In this document: positions 1-17,640 of the stretch, piece by piece
How the letters are laid out: each line of letters begins with the position of its first letter
Position numbering within the stretch: position 1 is the stretch's first letter
NCBI GenBank assembly: GCA_013433145.1
Contig: CM024183.1
Location: 6,305,703-6,369,702, forward strand
DNA from: Ascaris suum
Taxonomy: Eukaryota > Nematoda > Chromadorea > Rhabditida > Ascarididae
Reading direction: 5' to 3'
Length of the DNA: 64,000 bases
Translations under genes and position numbers: made by a program
Notes under the pieces: model-generated
Database searches by the model: none
What the model was told of the DNA's origin: nothing
What the model saw: only the letters and a program-made list of their open reading frames with translations

Positions 1-2362
1 AGACATTCAGCAAGTGATGACAAAAATGTCTATCACCTTCACTATGCATCAAAATCTTCACTGATTGCACTTCACCCATCGATTCGAATGGCGCAATTCT
101 GTACCAATCTTTCTGCAAAAAGCACTGGCGCCGGCGTGAGTTGATGAGCCAAAAACCTGAATGCTCATCTGAATATATGTATATATAAATTATACGAAGT
201 CTAATGTTCTCCAAAATTTCTCTCTCATTTAGTCCACTCGTTCTTTGCAGCAGCTTGAATTTTAGTAACGTTTTTCTCTATTTTCCCAGCGCCATAAATG
301 CTGCCAAATTTACCTAGCAAAAGGCACAATTTTGCAGTATATAGTTGAAAAGGGAGATTCTTCGAATTTTTTTCTCTTTTCTCACCCCAATTTCTGAATA
401 AAAGTTGGGAGATTGAGAGTAATATATGAGGAAGCAAGCTTTAGAAGGAGAGAAAAACACCCATCACCGAGCTAAACGCGAAAGAGCAGTCGCTGTGTAG
501 TCGTTTCCCAAAACACATGACATACTTTTATAAAAGTAGAAAAGCGAGGTCGAATGCTGAAAAGAAATTTCGAGTACTGAAAGGATAGTTAGAACACGAT
601 TTATTCGTTTCATCCATTCCATCACTCACTACTTCTAATAAAATCCTTTCCGTTTACAAATTCCCGGAGAACATCTGTAAATGAATGCTTTTCTCAGAAC
701 AAAGTTCTTGCCAAGCTCTAATACAATATGCTTGAAATTGATGAAAAACGCTTCAAAATTGCTCAGTGATGACTAGAAGTTTCCAAAATTGAAGCCCAAT
801 TCAAAGGTAGTAACAAAAGGTGTTGGAGTCCTGCTCTTCGGCGCTAAAGAAAAAGCAGAGTTCATGGAAAACGCTGAATCATATTTGATGGAGGGACTAA
901 TTCCATTCGAGATACCGCTAAGCACATCGGTTTACTGAAAGGCGGAAGGATACAGATGCGTTTAGACAGCCAGTGTCGCCAGTTTTGATCATGATATTTG
1001 ATCACCTCTCATGAAGGCAATTCTCTTCCGGTCGATAAAAAAATTTCCTGTTCGCTGTCCCTGGGTACTTTATCACACAAGAGTTGGGAACCGCGAATTT
1101 CCGGGTTTAGCCACAGCGTAACAATGTATTTTCCCTTGCATTTCATCCGATTTTTTAATTTCTCCACATTTGCTTCCAATCTTCGTGAACCCCGCCTTCA
1201 GATTACCAACAAGAAACTTTAGACGTCGACAGCGGTGAGTTAATCCGTGCCATCTATTTGTTTCAGTGCACACTATTTGTACCCTTTTCTTATTGCATAA
1301 AATGGGCGTTATGTTTTTACATTGTTGTTGCGTAATTGACAGCCACCGCTTTTTAAACATATTGAATGCATTTGTCAGCATAATCATCTGACTTAACATT
1401 ATATGCTGCGTGACCATATGATCTCGAAACATTCGAATGTTATGGCGACGTTCTGTTATTGTTAGAAACAACATGAACACGCTTCTGGTTATGTTATCAG
1501 AAACATCGATGAGTCATCCAAGTAGAGCCGCTCTTGCTGAATATAACCAGGAGATTGCAGGACGAAGAACGAATGAGGAAAAATCAAACAGTGGAAGAAG
1601 CTCGACAGAAAGACGTCAAATATTGTATCAGCTGTAACAAGTGTCAAAAAGATGCGAAAGTTTTGTATGCATTTATGCTGGGAGTTGATCTCGCATGCGA
1701 GCTCTTACGCATTTGCCTATGGCAATTCAACATTCGCAATGAGAGACTCGTTTGCGATGGCCGTCTTCTTGGAGATCGTATATCGGTGGGTTACGTATCA
1801 TGTTGTATTTTCTAGAATGCTTTTCCGAGTCCTAGAATATGAAGCAGGAAATTCTCGTACGGGTTGTGTGGAATTTTGAACGGCCGAAATGAAGATCAGG
1901 AGGGTGAGAAGTGCGAAGGGCAATGTTGCTTCTTGCTTTATCTGTATTTTCGTTGCGCAAAAAAACAGCCGGTTATATGCACTTTTGTAAAGTTGCTCTA
2001 CGAAGGTGCATTGTAGTTGTGCAGGTTAGTGCATGCGCATTTGCGTTGGCATGCTTACGCATATACTGGTTTCAACGAAAGCACCACTGGGTTGCAGTTG
2101 CACTGTTTCGAGAAGCTGAAGTCAAGGGTACAGCTACGGTAATTATGACACAGCGAGTTTGATGGTCCGTTCTAAAAAATACGTTGATGGTCTCTCCAAT
2201 GAAACATTCGCTTTTCCAAGAGAACGGAGTTCCCAAGCATAGGTCTGAAATCACGAACTGAGGTAACTGGGACTTCCGAATCGCAGAGCTCATCATTGTT
2301 CTATGTGAGAACTCTGCTGGGTTGTTTCATCCTTGTTCGTATACACTAGGAATGTTGCATTC
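1..2362. other. Stretch without a supported gene
   Basis: Several ORFs of 60-135 codons occur on both strands. The longest is 135 codons on the minus strand at 1073-1480. None has flanking splice signals that join into a model, and none resembles a family I know. I see no tRNA, no tandem repeat and no transposon end here. Confidence 0.5.
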
Positions 2363-2368
2363 TTTATT
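2363..2368 (-). terminator. Candidate poly(A) signal AATAAA of the lectin gene
   Basis: A canonical AATAAA lies on the minus strand about 105 nt past the TAA stop of the lectin gene (2473-2475). Its distance and strand fit a 3' UTR end. There is no transcript evidence. Confidence 0.5.
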
Positions 2369-2472
2369 TTTCGATTATCAAGAAAGCTGAGAGTTATCCT
2401 CGATATGCTCGTCATCGAATAAGAATGAGATGACTACAGCCTGTGGAAGAGCTTGCACGAACTTGCATCCCT

Positions 2473-8909
<6,437 letters not shown>

Positions 8910-9827
8910 CTGCAAAATAAAAATAGCATCTATAGTGCAACTATTCCTTCTATGAAAAAAAAAATGAAAAATGCAAATATGAAGAACTGCACCGCAGCCT
9001 GAACCTATCACTGAAGTATAATGAATAACTATAATGCGGAGTTTAGAACGGTATTACGGTAATGACAGAAGACGACGATGAGATGGTAGTTGAAATCGAG
9101 AGAGACTTTCGCATCTGCATCTATCGTCACTGTAGTGATTCGTCACCTTTGTGTGAGATGATAAGAAATGACTACCTCATCAATGTGAAAAAAATTTTCC
9201 ATAGAATCGTAGGAATATGGAGAATATCGGTGAAATGCTGGAATAAAATACAAGAAAAAGGAACATGATGCATTCGCCTTATTAGGGAAACAACAATTCA
9301 CTGTAAAAGAATGTATTCAAATATAATGAGCACAATCAAAATGTTTAACGGTTAGCGAGAGAGTTTAAACTGGACGAGCTTGTAAAATCTTTCAACCAAC
9401 TTATACAATCCTTCCATGTGTCGCGAGGACACGCGAGTAAAGTTATACAGCTGCTAGAGACATGAGAATTGAAAATGTCTCAAGCCAGCAACTCGCGATA
9501 TTGTCCACTTGAACTCTTGCCGCAGCGACTATATCGTTTCACTTAAGTAGCGGTGCGGTTCGTGTGCAGGCGCAAACGTCTTTTGCGCTGTCCGCCTTCT
9601 TTTTTCATTTTTTATGTTTTATTGTTGAGCTTCCTTCCTCAATTTGCTTTCATTGTTAATTCTCGATAGCGGTGACTCTTCCTGATCTCTTCATTATCTA
9701 TCTGCATCTCGTCAGTTGATGTTTCAATAAAAAGCCACCTCGTCTACATCAGATCACGTCTTATGATGTTTTCGTATTCGTTTATCAGTTTCGTCGCGTC
9801 TTGATGTTGTCGAGAGTATATTAAAAG
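8910..9827. other. Stretch upstream of the lectin exons, no gene recognised
   Basis: The missing 5' exons of the lectin must lie here or farther to the right. I found acceptor- and donor-like sites but no open frame with the right phase that I would defend. No repeat is obvious. Confidence 0.4.
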
Positions 9828-9849
9828 GGTTTAATTACCCAAGTTTGAG
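9828..9849 (+). other. Exact SL1 spliced-leader sequence, not in an SL RNA gene
   Basis: The 22 nt match nematode SL1 exactly: they start GGTTTAATTACC and end CAAGTTTGAG. In SL RNA genes SL1 is followed by GTAAAC and, within about 100 nt, by an Sm site resembling AATTTTGG. Here it is followed by GTGTCGGGCG and I see no Sm site. The surrounding 9850-10200 is GC-richer than its neighbours. The best reading is a retroposed copy of a trans-spliced mRNA or a degenerate SL RNA derivative. The match itself is certain; the origin is not. Confidence 0.75.
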
Positions 9850-10236
9850 GTGTCGGGCGATCGCAGAGTTGAGAAGTGTTCCCCGAACCTAGTGAACAGA
9901 CTTGGGGCGAGCCAACCAGGAGGTTGGTGGAGATTCATTTGGCAAAAGGAAGGGCGCAAGTGGACGAGCCCTCTTCAATTCAGGCCAGTTTATCTTTATA
10001 TCACGTTGATCGCTGAAGATCTCGAACGGTTTCGAGTCCAGTAGAGAAGTGACAAGCGTAGCGACAGAATTGTCGACGGCGCAAGAAAAACAATCTGCGG
10101 TAAAAAACTCTGAATCCGCACGCACTAGGCAGTGACGATTTTCAGTCTTCAGATAACCTGGTGGTCGGCGTAAGCGCAATCGTCCGTCACCTTGTTTCGC
10201 GTGAAATAAGTGTATCGAACTTCGCATTTTTGGCAC
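9850..10236. other. GC-richer segment following SL1, possible retrocopy
   Basis: The plus strand is open from 9850 to a stop at 10042-10044 without an ATG, and the minus strand is open for 115 codons (9889-10236). Neither translation resembles a family I know. If SL1 marks the 5' end of a retroposed mRNA, this would be its body. I found no clear poly(A) tail or target-site duplication. Confidence 0.3.
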
Positions 10237-13200
10237 TGCCGCAATTGTTATAAGAATTACGTTTACAAAGCTGCCTTATTGCGCCCACAGTGTGTATCCT
10301 ATCATCACGTTGTATAACCTGCCCCCCAAGTTCTCGCCAGGTTTCAGACAATTTTCTTTGTTGCACTTGCTGTTTTCATATTGCTGTTGTTTCGACAGGC
10401 CTGCATTGTTTATAAGTTTTATTCCACGTGCACCGTGATTCTTAACTCTGTTATCGTTCATTCTAAGAAACCGGCGTTCTAACTGTTTTCTTTTCTGTCG
10501 TCAATATACGAACCGCAACATCGTTTTCTCCACGACACCATGAAGTGCATCAAAAAATCACACTTTGATTGACAAAAAATAAAACACCGAAGTCGAGAAC
10601 AAATCAAATCATGCTAGAATTTTAGCTTCAATAAGCAAATACTCCATAAAAATGGAGATATGCAAATTTCACTCTCTCATACAAAGACAAAAGCGCTATA
10701 AAGAACGTACTAAATTATTGACGCATACTAATTTCTTGGTTAATATTGCACCTGCTGCTTTATGTGTAAATTTTTTGTTCCTAATTTTTGCTTGCGCAAA
10801 AATTTTTTATTTGCAATGGAGTCATAAATATCACGTTTCAACATGCTTTTCGCAAAAATCTTCCAATATAGACTTAATCGATAGAAATCGTATGTGGAAT
10901 GAAACTCGTAGAGGAAAAAACATCATTCAAGTTGAAATTAAAGACGCTTGTAACATCGCTATCAGAAACAGCTACTCTTCCATGTAATGAATAACACATT
11001 TCGAACGAATAAAAACACCGCCAGGTTCTCAAAGAGTTACTTAGAGAGGCGCAAAATTGAAACCCCGTACAAACTGCACATTGACTGAAGGAAAAACCAT
11101 TGCTGTCGGATCCCACTTGGTGTCGCCCTCCCCTCAATCCTCGTCCTTTAGCTTTCATTTCTGATCTCCAAAAATGCGATTCGAGCAAATTTTAGGGATT
11201 GAAGGCAACATGAAGCAACGAGAAAGCTTTTTTTTTTGATCAACATGGAGAAAGGGCAATTACCAGAAGTTTGATGAAGCATTATTCACAATTCTCTTTT
11301 CCAACTATTGTGGTGTAATTGCGAAATTTGATAACTACACTACGTTGTTCAATCATCATTTCAGAATTTTGTGACCTGTATTATACTATACGATAAATCA
11401 CCAAATTTTCATAAATCACGCATTGATATAATCTATTGAGTCGAAATTTGCAGGTTGTATTTTATTACTTTTTACCACTTAAAAATCTCTAAAAGTCTGG
11501 TTTATTACGCATTACTATCACAAAAAATTAATAACCTGTTCTCTCTTTCATTGCGAGAAAGTATCAGAAAGATTAGGATGCATTGTGTGAGCTGCCTGTC
11601 ACTTTGCAAAGCTCTTTATTTTGCTGCAGTCTCCCATTCCCTGATGCTTTCGATTTTGATCATTTTCATAACAAAATATCAGCTTCTCGAGTGCCACACA
11701 CCCTGCGTGTTACTGCATCTTCCTTTTTCGGAAATAAAGCATAGTCACTTCTCGCATCATAACCAAAACGAACCTATGTTTATTAGCAATCAGTTTTAAA
11801 GAACCCATAGCAAGCACATCGAGCTAAGCACGCCAACATATCTGCCACCAACGTATCCTGATGTTCAGTCGCAGCAGCTGGATCGACCAAGTTACGTTGC
11901 AACGCATATTACGTCAAGATTGCAGTTCTCAAAAATTATTGGTCTACTACAATCTTATGTGAATACGACATAGCGCAATAATATGAAGCAGCTAAAAAGG
12001 TGCCCAAATAAAATCAAGCCTCTCTCACTCTTCAAACTCGGCGGTGACCCACGGAACGAAACTCCTGACCACTATACTTTAATTGCGTCGCTGACGAAGG
12101 AACTACCTGCTAAACAGACGCCATTAAGCGATATACGGCTGCAGGTAAAGAACATAATCGACATAAAGGATCTAAAAATTAAATCAATGACGTTTTTGCA
12201 AACACATCCATACTGTCTGACGCACACCACATCATCGATGCAGCCTAGCTATTGATCAATGTTACTACTATAATATAAATACGGAAAACCTCGCCCAGTT
12301 CCCTTCATCAGAATTTGCATGGCGGATTGGTTGCAAACCTGAGAATGCGCGTAAACTGATCGCTACTGAAAATAATTAAAAATTCCTCAAATTCGAGGAA
12401 AAATCACACAAAAGCAGAAAATTTCCGGAACGTTCACATCTATTTAGCTGGACGCAACGCACTGCCGGAGCTTCCTAAAAAAATTTGATTCTAAATAATT
12501 GTAACTAATTTCATCGCTATAAATTCCACTGCACTACGTAAAGCGACGTTTTTCGTAGCTTACTCGTTGCTCGAAAATGCTTATCAGAGGAGCTTTTTTC
12601 ACACTAGAAGAGGAGACCCATGTGTGCTTTCAAAGGATATGCTCTAATGAGCGATTGCACAAAGCTCCATGCACGCTGTTGCCATCCAATCATGTTTATC
12701 ACAGTGCGAAAAACAAGTGAAAATTCCTTTTGAACCATGCCTTTTGATTGTTTATAGGATTTCGAAATTTCACTTCGTGGTTTTCAGATTTTCCTAACGA
12801 AATTTCACAATAACGTGAATCTCTGCGGTTTTCCCATAGAACTCGCCGAAATGTATCCGATCATATGGGGTTTTCCGCCAGCAATAGATGCGCTGCCTAG
12901 ACAGTTTTCGTGATAGGCTTGCATCCTTTTATCTTTGTTTCAATGTGGTAGCCGCAGTGAAGATCATAATAGTTCACTCACATGATGAAAAGGGACAATT
13001 TTTCCATTTCATATCCTGCGGTTTTATAACGCTGCACAGCTCACTGCATTGCACGAAATAGACAGCCGGAGTTCTGTATGCGTGGAAGTGTAGACGACCA
13101 GAATGCTGAACGCGTGGAGATGATCGAACAACGTTCATGCCCTACGGACCTTCTTTAGAGGCCGGAACTTTCGTTCCGAATGTTATGTGTGCTCACTGCT

Positions 13201-15728
13201 ATATTCAAGCGGATGTAAATTAGAGACCCTGAATAAAACGTTGACGAGCAAGTACCTCATTTTGCAACAGGTCGGGAGTTATAAAGAGCCGCTTTTTGAA
13301 CTGTCATGGAAAGAAAATACTTAGACACGCTGTCACAAGATTATTCATGCGGTTTTAGCCTGATTGCGAAACCGAGATCATGCCTTTGCAGGAAACGAAG
13401 AACTATCTTACAAAGTTCCCGAAAGGTAGGGTTTATTTTCCAGTTGAGACAGCAAATCAGGAGCAAGGAGTGCGAATGTAAAAATTTTTGGTCGGAACTG
13501 GATCCATTGAGCTTCAGCAGGGAAAAATTTGAGAGGCTATAAACCGGCTTAATTAAGCAGTATAGGGCTGGTTCTAAAAGTTTTGCTTTTGAGGCTTCTG
13601 AGTGACCAAACTTCAAGTCTTATTGAAATTCCTATAGCCAATATGAAGCTCCTATACGAGAGCAGACGTAGATTCACCACAACAACGCCATGTTCAGCCA
13701 AAAACGCATAGAACCTGAAAAAACTTTGCTTTTCGAAACAAAATTTCAACCTATAATTTCCTCCATTCTTCTAGTGAGTTTGAGAAATGCTACCACACCA
13801 TTGCAGCAGATATTTCAGTTCCGACAAAATTTTATTAGACGATTGGCAAGTAAAAAAGTTAAAGGAAATATGATCACGCTGGTGGATTTAAATACCTCGA
13901 ATCTTTGCTCCGAATACTCGCCTCCTTAGCAATTGAAAATTACCTCGAGCGGGGTTCAAAAAATACCGGTTCATATTGCAAAGCTAGCGAAGTGAGCATG
14001 CAGCGCAAGAGTTGCCTTTCTTTTCCACAGTAGATGCAAAAATCTTAGTGACTCGTAGTTCATAGAGCCCTGCTCTTTGAGGCAGCTTTTCGCATTCCAT
14101 CTTCTCATATTTTGTCCATATTTTCGACATAGCAGTCCTACTCTTCTTAGAATAGCGACGAATCGTCTCTCTCGCATAAGAATAGGGACAATCCTCCCTT
14201 CTCTCTTTGAAAATGCTAAGTTCGTGGATACTATAGCATAGCAGTTTTCACCTTGTTTGCTTCACTGATAATGGACATTAATGCCGGACAAAAATAGAAA
14301 TGGGCGTGTGTTGTTTTCTATGCTATGTCATGAATAAAATGGCGAATTTGTTGAAAGTCTTGCGTCTCTGGGGATTGATAATTTACGATGCAAATCTCAT
14401 TTTTTGCACTTTATTTAACGGCAAAACAAGCGGTGGACATTTGCGGCTACCTTCTCTATCTCTTTTAATCATTTCGCATTAGCATGAGCAAGTAGAGCTT
14501 GTCCTGCCATAGTGCATGCAACTGATGTCATAATCTAAGCTGGGTTGCACGATTCCAATACTCCCTCCCCCATGTAAATCGTTTCCACAAATGCAAAGCG
14601 ACGCTGTTCAAATCTATAAAATAGACACCGCGATGTTCGTGCCAACCATTTCGGAAGTAAGTGATCTTCCGCAATATACTCGATCGTTGCTCTTGTTATT
14701 TGCATCGCTTTGGTTGGTAGGTCGTCGCCTTCACCGATAATTTCACAGCTTCCTATCTTTTTGAACATAAGAGATGCAAGAGAAAACATCAGAGCAGGGA
14801 GCGACGGTCCTTGAGTTTATGCTTATGATAATGGGTATTGCCGTGTACCATAGCGGTCGGGAGGCCACACCCTGCCTTCCGTGTCCTCATCTTCTCTCAG
14901 CGAAAGCAGGCCGTTCAGCAAGCTGCAACAGCATCGCCAAGGACACTTATCCGTTCCCAAGGGCATGTTCGTACATGCTGTCACGGAAAGACTTTTCTCC
15001 AATGACAGTGACTAAATAGGATGAATAACAAGGTCATTGAGGATATAGCGCATCTCGATTACTACAGCAATCCCATCCAGAACTTCAAATCTCTAAAATT
15101 TTCAAGCTAACGCTTGTTCAGTTTGTTCATTTTGAACTGCACATAATAAACATTTGTTACGTTGCTCAGTTTAGTCATGCTAACTTTCATGTGTTATGTC
15201 AAACAAACAAGATGACAAATAGATGATTAAGTGAAAAAATTATTTCAGCCGAAGAAATAATGACGACTTCGTCGCAAGGTAAGCATTACATGCAAATGTT
15301 TTGTCTTCTTTCATCGAGAACATACCGTTGTTAGGCAAAGCTATTCTGATATAAAATCTCAAATAGTCTCTTATCAATAAGCGCTACCAAAAAGCGAGTT
15401 AGAACACATGCTTTCTTGGCAAAGTAATTCTTTCCGGTTGAACACCAACCCTTACGAATCCTATTCGAAAAATATTTATGAATTTCTCTTATTGCCAAAA
15501 TGCAATGAACGATTTAAGCGAAACGCATGAGACATGACATCACTCTGAGATCACATAAGAGGGGAGTCAATATCAAACAAACAGATTTCTTGTTCTGATG
15601 CACTAATAACTGATCTAAACATGAACGACGAGCTCTCTTTGCTGAATCATTTAATCATTTGTCATTTGCCTCCTTATGTTGGGACCAGTTGCTTTTAATG
15701 CTTTCTTATAACCATACTCTGACTGCAG
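10237..15728. other. Long stretch with no supported gene
   Basis: ORFs of 60-115 codons occur (for example plus 10652-10987, 11455-11799 and 11983-12255; minus 10874-11188 and 14535-14789). They lack convincing exon borders and family resemblance. Exons of the lectin that precede 8909 could be hidden here. I see no upstream (Pro-Gln or vWA-like) remnant of the lectin pseudogene before 15729. Confidence 0.4.
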
Positions 15729-17303
15729 CATGCCCGGGTGGATGGTTCGCAGGAGTGGCGGTACAAGGAATGAATCCATACAATCTCGTCGTAAGCTTTC
15801 TTAGCCATATATTGCTCTCGCTTTTTCAATTTTTTTCCACCGACTGAGGAAGAAAGAAAGGATTTGGCATGTGGTAAGAAATTGTGGATAGAAAATGTCA
15901 ACAGCTCAAGGATGTGAGTAAGGCAAAAGAACATATATACTGGAGAGCTTAGCAGATTCGGAGAACAGAGAACATTGCTGGTCAAATATTTGAAGAAAAG
16001 CCAGTGCATATCTAGGCAGCAATTACAGATTCAACAGCGTCTTGCATGACACTTAGACGAGTATGGCAAAACTTGTATGCAAGACAGTCAGAAGGCCCGA
16101 AATATTAAACAACGGTCTATTTCAAAGTTACAGCTGATCTCCGTGATCTTATGAACCCACGATTCCCTGATCCGTTTCCAATAGACGAATTATCTGCATT
16201 TATCACATAAAAAGCATTTCATTGAGGAGAAGTGAGATGGACGAGTCATAGTGGTATTTCGGCTATATGCACTTATTTTTATACACAGTGTCACTACGGA
16301 ATCATTCAGGTTCCCGGCTTAATGCCTCTGCAGCAAGCTCGCGGTTTCTGCACGCTTCTTGGTGGTATTCTCGGGTGGCCGAATTCGATGCAGGAAATGA
16401 TCAGTGTTAACTTGAGTGAATTTCAGATATCTGTCATTAGCGTAACTTTTTTCGGCTTTAGCTAGCGCCCGGTCACAGGAAGCGCTGCATGATTTGAATA
16501 TGTGGCTCGTTTGGCTATCATTAACGCTCACAAGTTTTATAACCATTGACAAATCAGTGCAAGGAGCAAAAAACTTCCAAGAGTTTGGTGCGCTTACTGA
16601 AAGCATTGCTGTGAGCGTAAAAAAATGAAAAATCATTCTCACTTTTCATAGTTTTTGGCCCATTTTTGCGTGCATCGTGCTAGTTCTCGGAACATTTATC
16701 GAAAGTCGACAGTTTATTTTCTTTCGTCAATTTTTGCACAAGAAATATTCCTTCGAAGCGATACGCTGTAGACGCAAGGTACTGGGGCAGAAAGCGTTCC
16801 AATTTTTTTGTACGGAGATAGTTATGACAACAATGCGATTCGCAAAAGTGCCGCATCCAATTCTTGTAAAGTAACGATGTGAACCGAATTGAAGATGTTC
16901 ATTGGTCTGATCGTGTTAATAAAATGATTGGTAATACCTCTAGCTTGCTTGACTGCGATTGCTGCACTGAGCAATGTTGCAGTGACTGCTTGAAATTGCA
17001 CTCGGAAGAATAAATTTCTATATTCCAAGGTATGAAACTATTTTTTTTCCAGCTCGTGCAAATGGACTTGGAGTAAGAACATAATGGCTTGGACTCGAAA
17101 AACGTGGGGGAAGATGGATCTGACGGAACAACGCCGCACCGACTTTTGCTAATTGGAGATGAAGAGAACCGGACGGATGCTGCGGCAGAAACGTGTAGTG
17201 TGTAGTGGTTGGTTACCGATGTTTATATGGTGCGCACTGCGACGATACCAGCTGTAATAGACTGCCACGCGGTCTAGACGGATTCTTTTGAAGAAGGAAC
17301 TAG
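15729..17303 (+). pseudogene. Decayed inverted paralogue of the C-type lectin CTLD exons
   Basis: Three blocks match the CTLD exons of the gene at 2473-8909 in order and in splice phase. Block 15729-15790 (62 nt, the same length as its counterpart) follows CTGCAG, precedes GTAAGC and encodes CPGGWF, but the SCY cysteine is lost. Block 16310-16412 follows ATTCAG and encodes VPG, ARGFC and LLGG; its donor GGTAAGTGA has become TTGAGTGA. Block 17053-17303 (251 nt, matching length) retains WLGL, TFANWR, EPD, CC, GY, CDDTSC and PRGLDG across disrupted frames. It has an in-frame TAA at 17082-17084 where the tyrosine before WLGL should be, a later TGA after NWR, a TAG, and a net frame disturbance in the middle. 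The final GYIC is lost. No start or Pro-Gln exon was found. The gene is dead. Confidence 0.88.
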
Positions 17304-17310
17304 TGCATTC

Positions 17311-17348
17311 CGAACCCCTTCAAGCTTTCCACAGCTTGAAGAGGTTCG
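17311..17348. repeat. Hairpin after the lectin pseudogene
   Basis: Two 16-nt arms (17311-17326 and 17333-17348) are inverted complements with one mismatch, separated by a 6-nt loop. It starts about 8 nt past the homologous end of the pseudogene. Confidence 0.8.
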
Positions 17349-17380
17349 GATCGCGTTAGGAGAGGTTAGGATTGCGTTAC
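17341..17380. repeat. Short tandem duplication
   Basis: Two adjacent copies of a unit reading AGGTTCGGATCGCGTTA and AGGTTAGGATTGCGTTA, about 22 nt apart. The first copy overlaps the right arm of the hairpin. Confidence 0.6.
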
Positions 17381-17636
17381 ATAGACAGACAACAGACACG
17401 CAGACATAACACGGACAGAGACATAGATGGACGCACAGATGTACAGACGGAGACAGAGAAACACAGAAAGACACACTTACGGACACACAGACAGACACAC
17501 ACAGGCACAGAGACATGCACAGATGCACAGGTACACGCAGACTCACACAGACAGACACACGTAGACGCACACAGACACACGGAGGCACGCAGGCACATAC
17601 AGATAGACAAAAGACACAGACAGACATGGATACACA
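17377..17636. repeat. Degenerate ACAGACAC-type simple repeat
   Basis: About 260 nt built of ACAGAC, ACACAC and close variants. All three plus-strand frames give low-complexity Arg/His/Thr protein and the minus strand gives Val/Cys/Ser, so ORFs here are artefacts. Confidence 0.9.
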
Positions 17637-17640
17637 CTTT

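Noticed and set aside
1073..1480. 135-codon minus-strand ORF
   Set aside because: No recognisable domain, no splice context and ordinary AT-rich composition.
9828..9940. SL1 RNA gene
   Set aside because: The leader is exact, but the downstream lacks the GTAAAC start and an Sm site, and I could not fold the usual stem-loops.
9889..10236. 115-codon minus-strand ORF
   Set aside because: No family resemblance; it lies in the SL1-associated segment, whose likely sense strand is plus.
10874..11188. Possible vWA exon (VAVSDSDVTSVFNFNLND) for the lectin
   Set aside because: The resemblance is weak, and I could not find acceptor and donor sites in a phase that joins the 8909-8784 exon.
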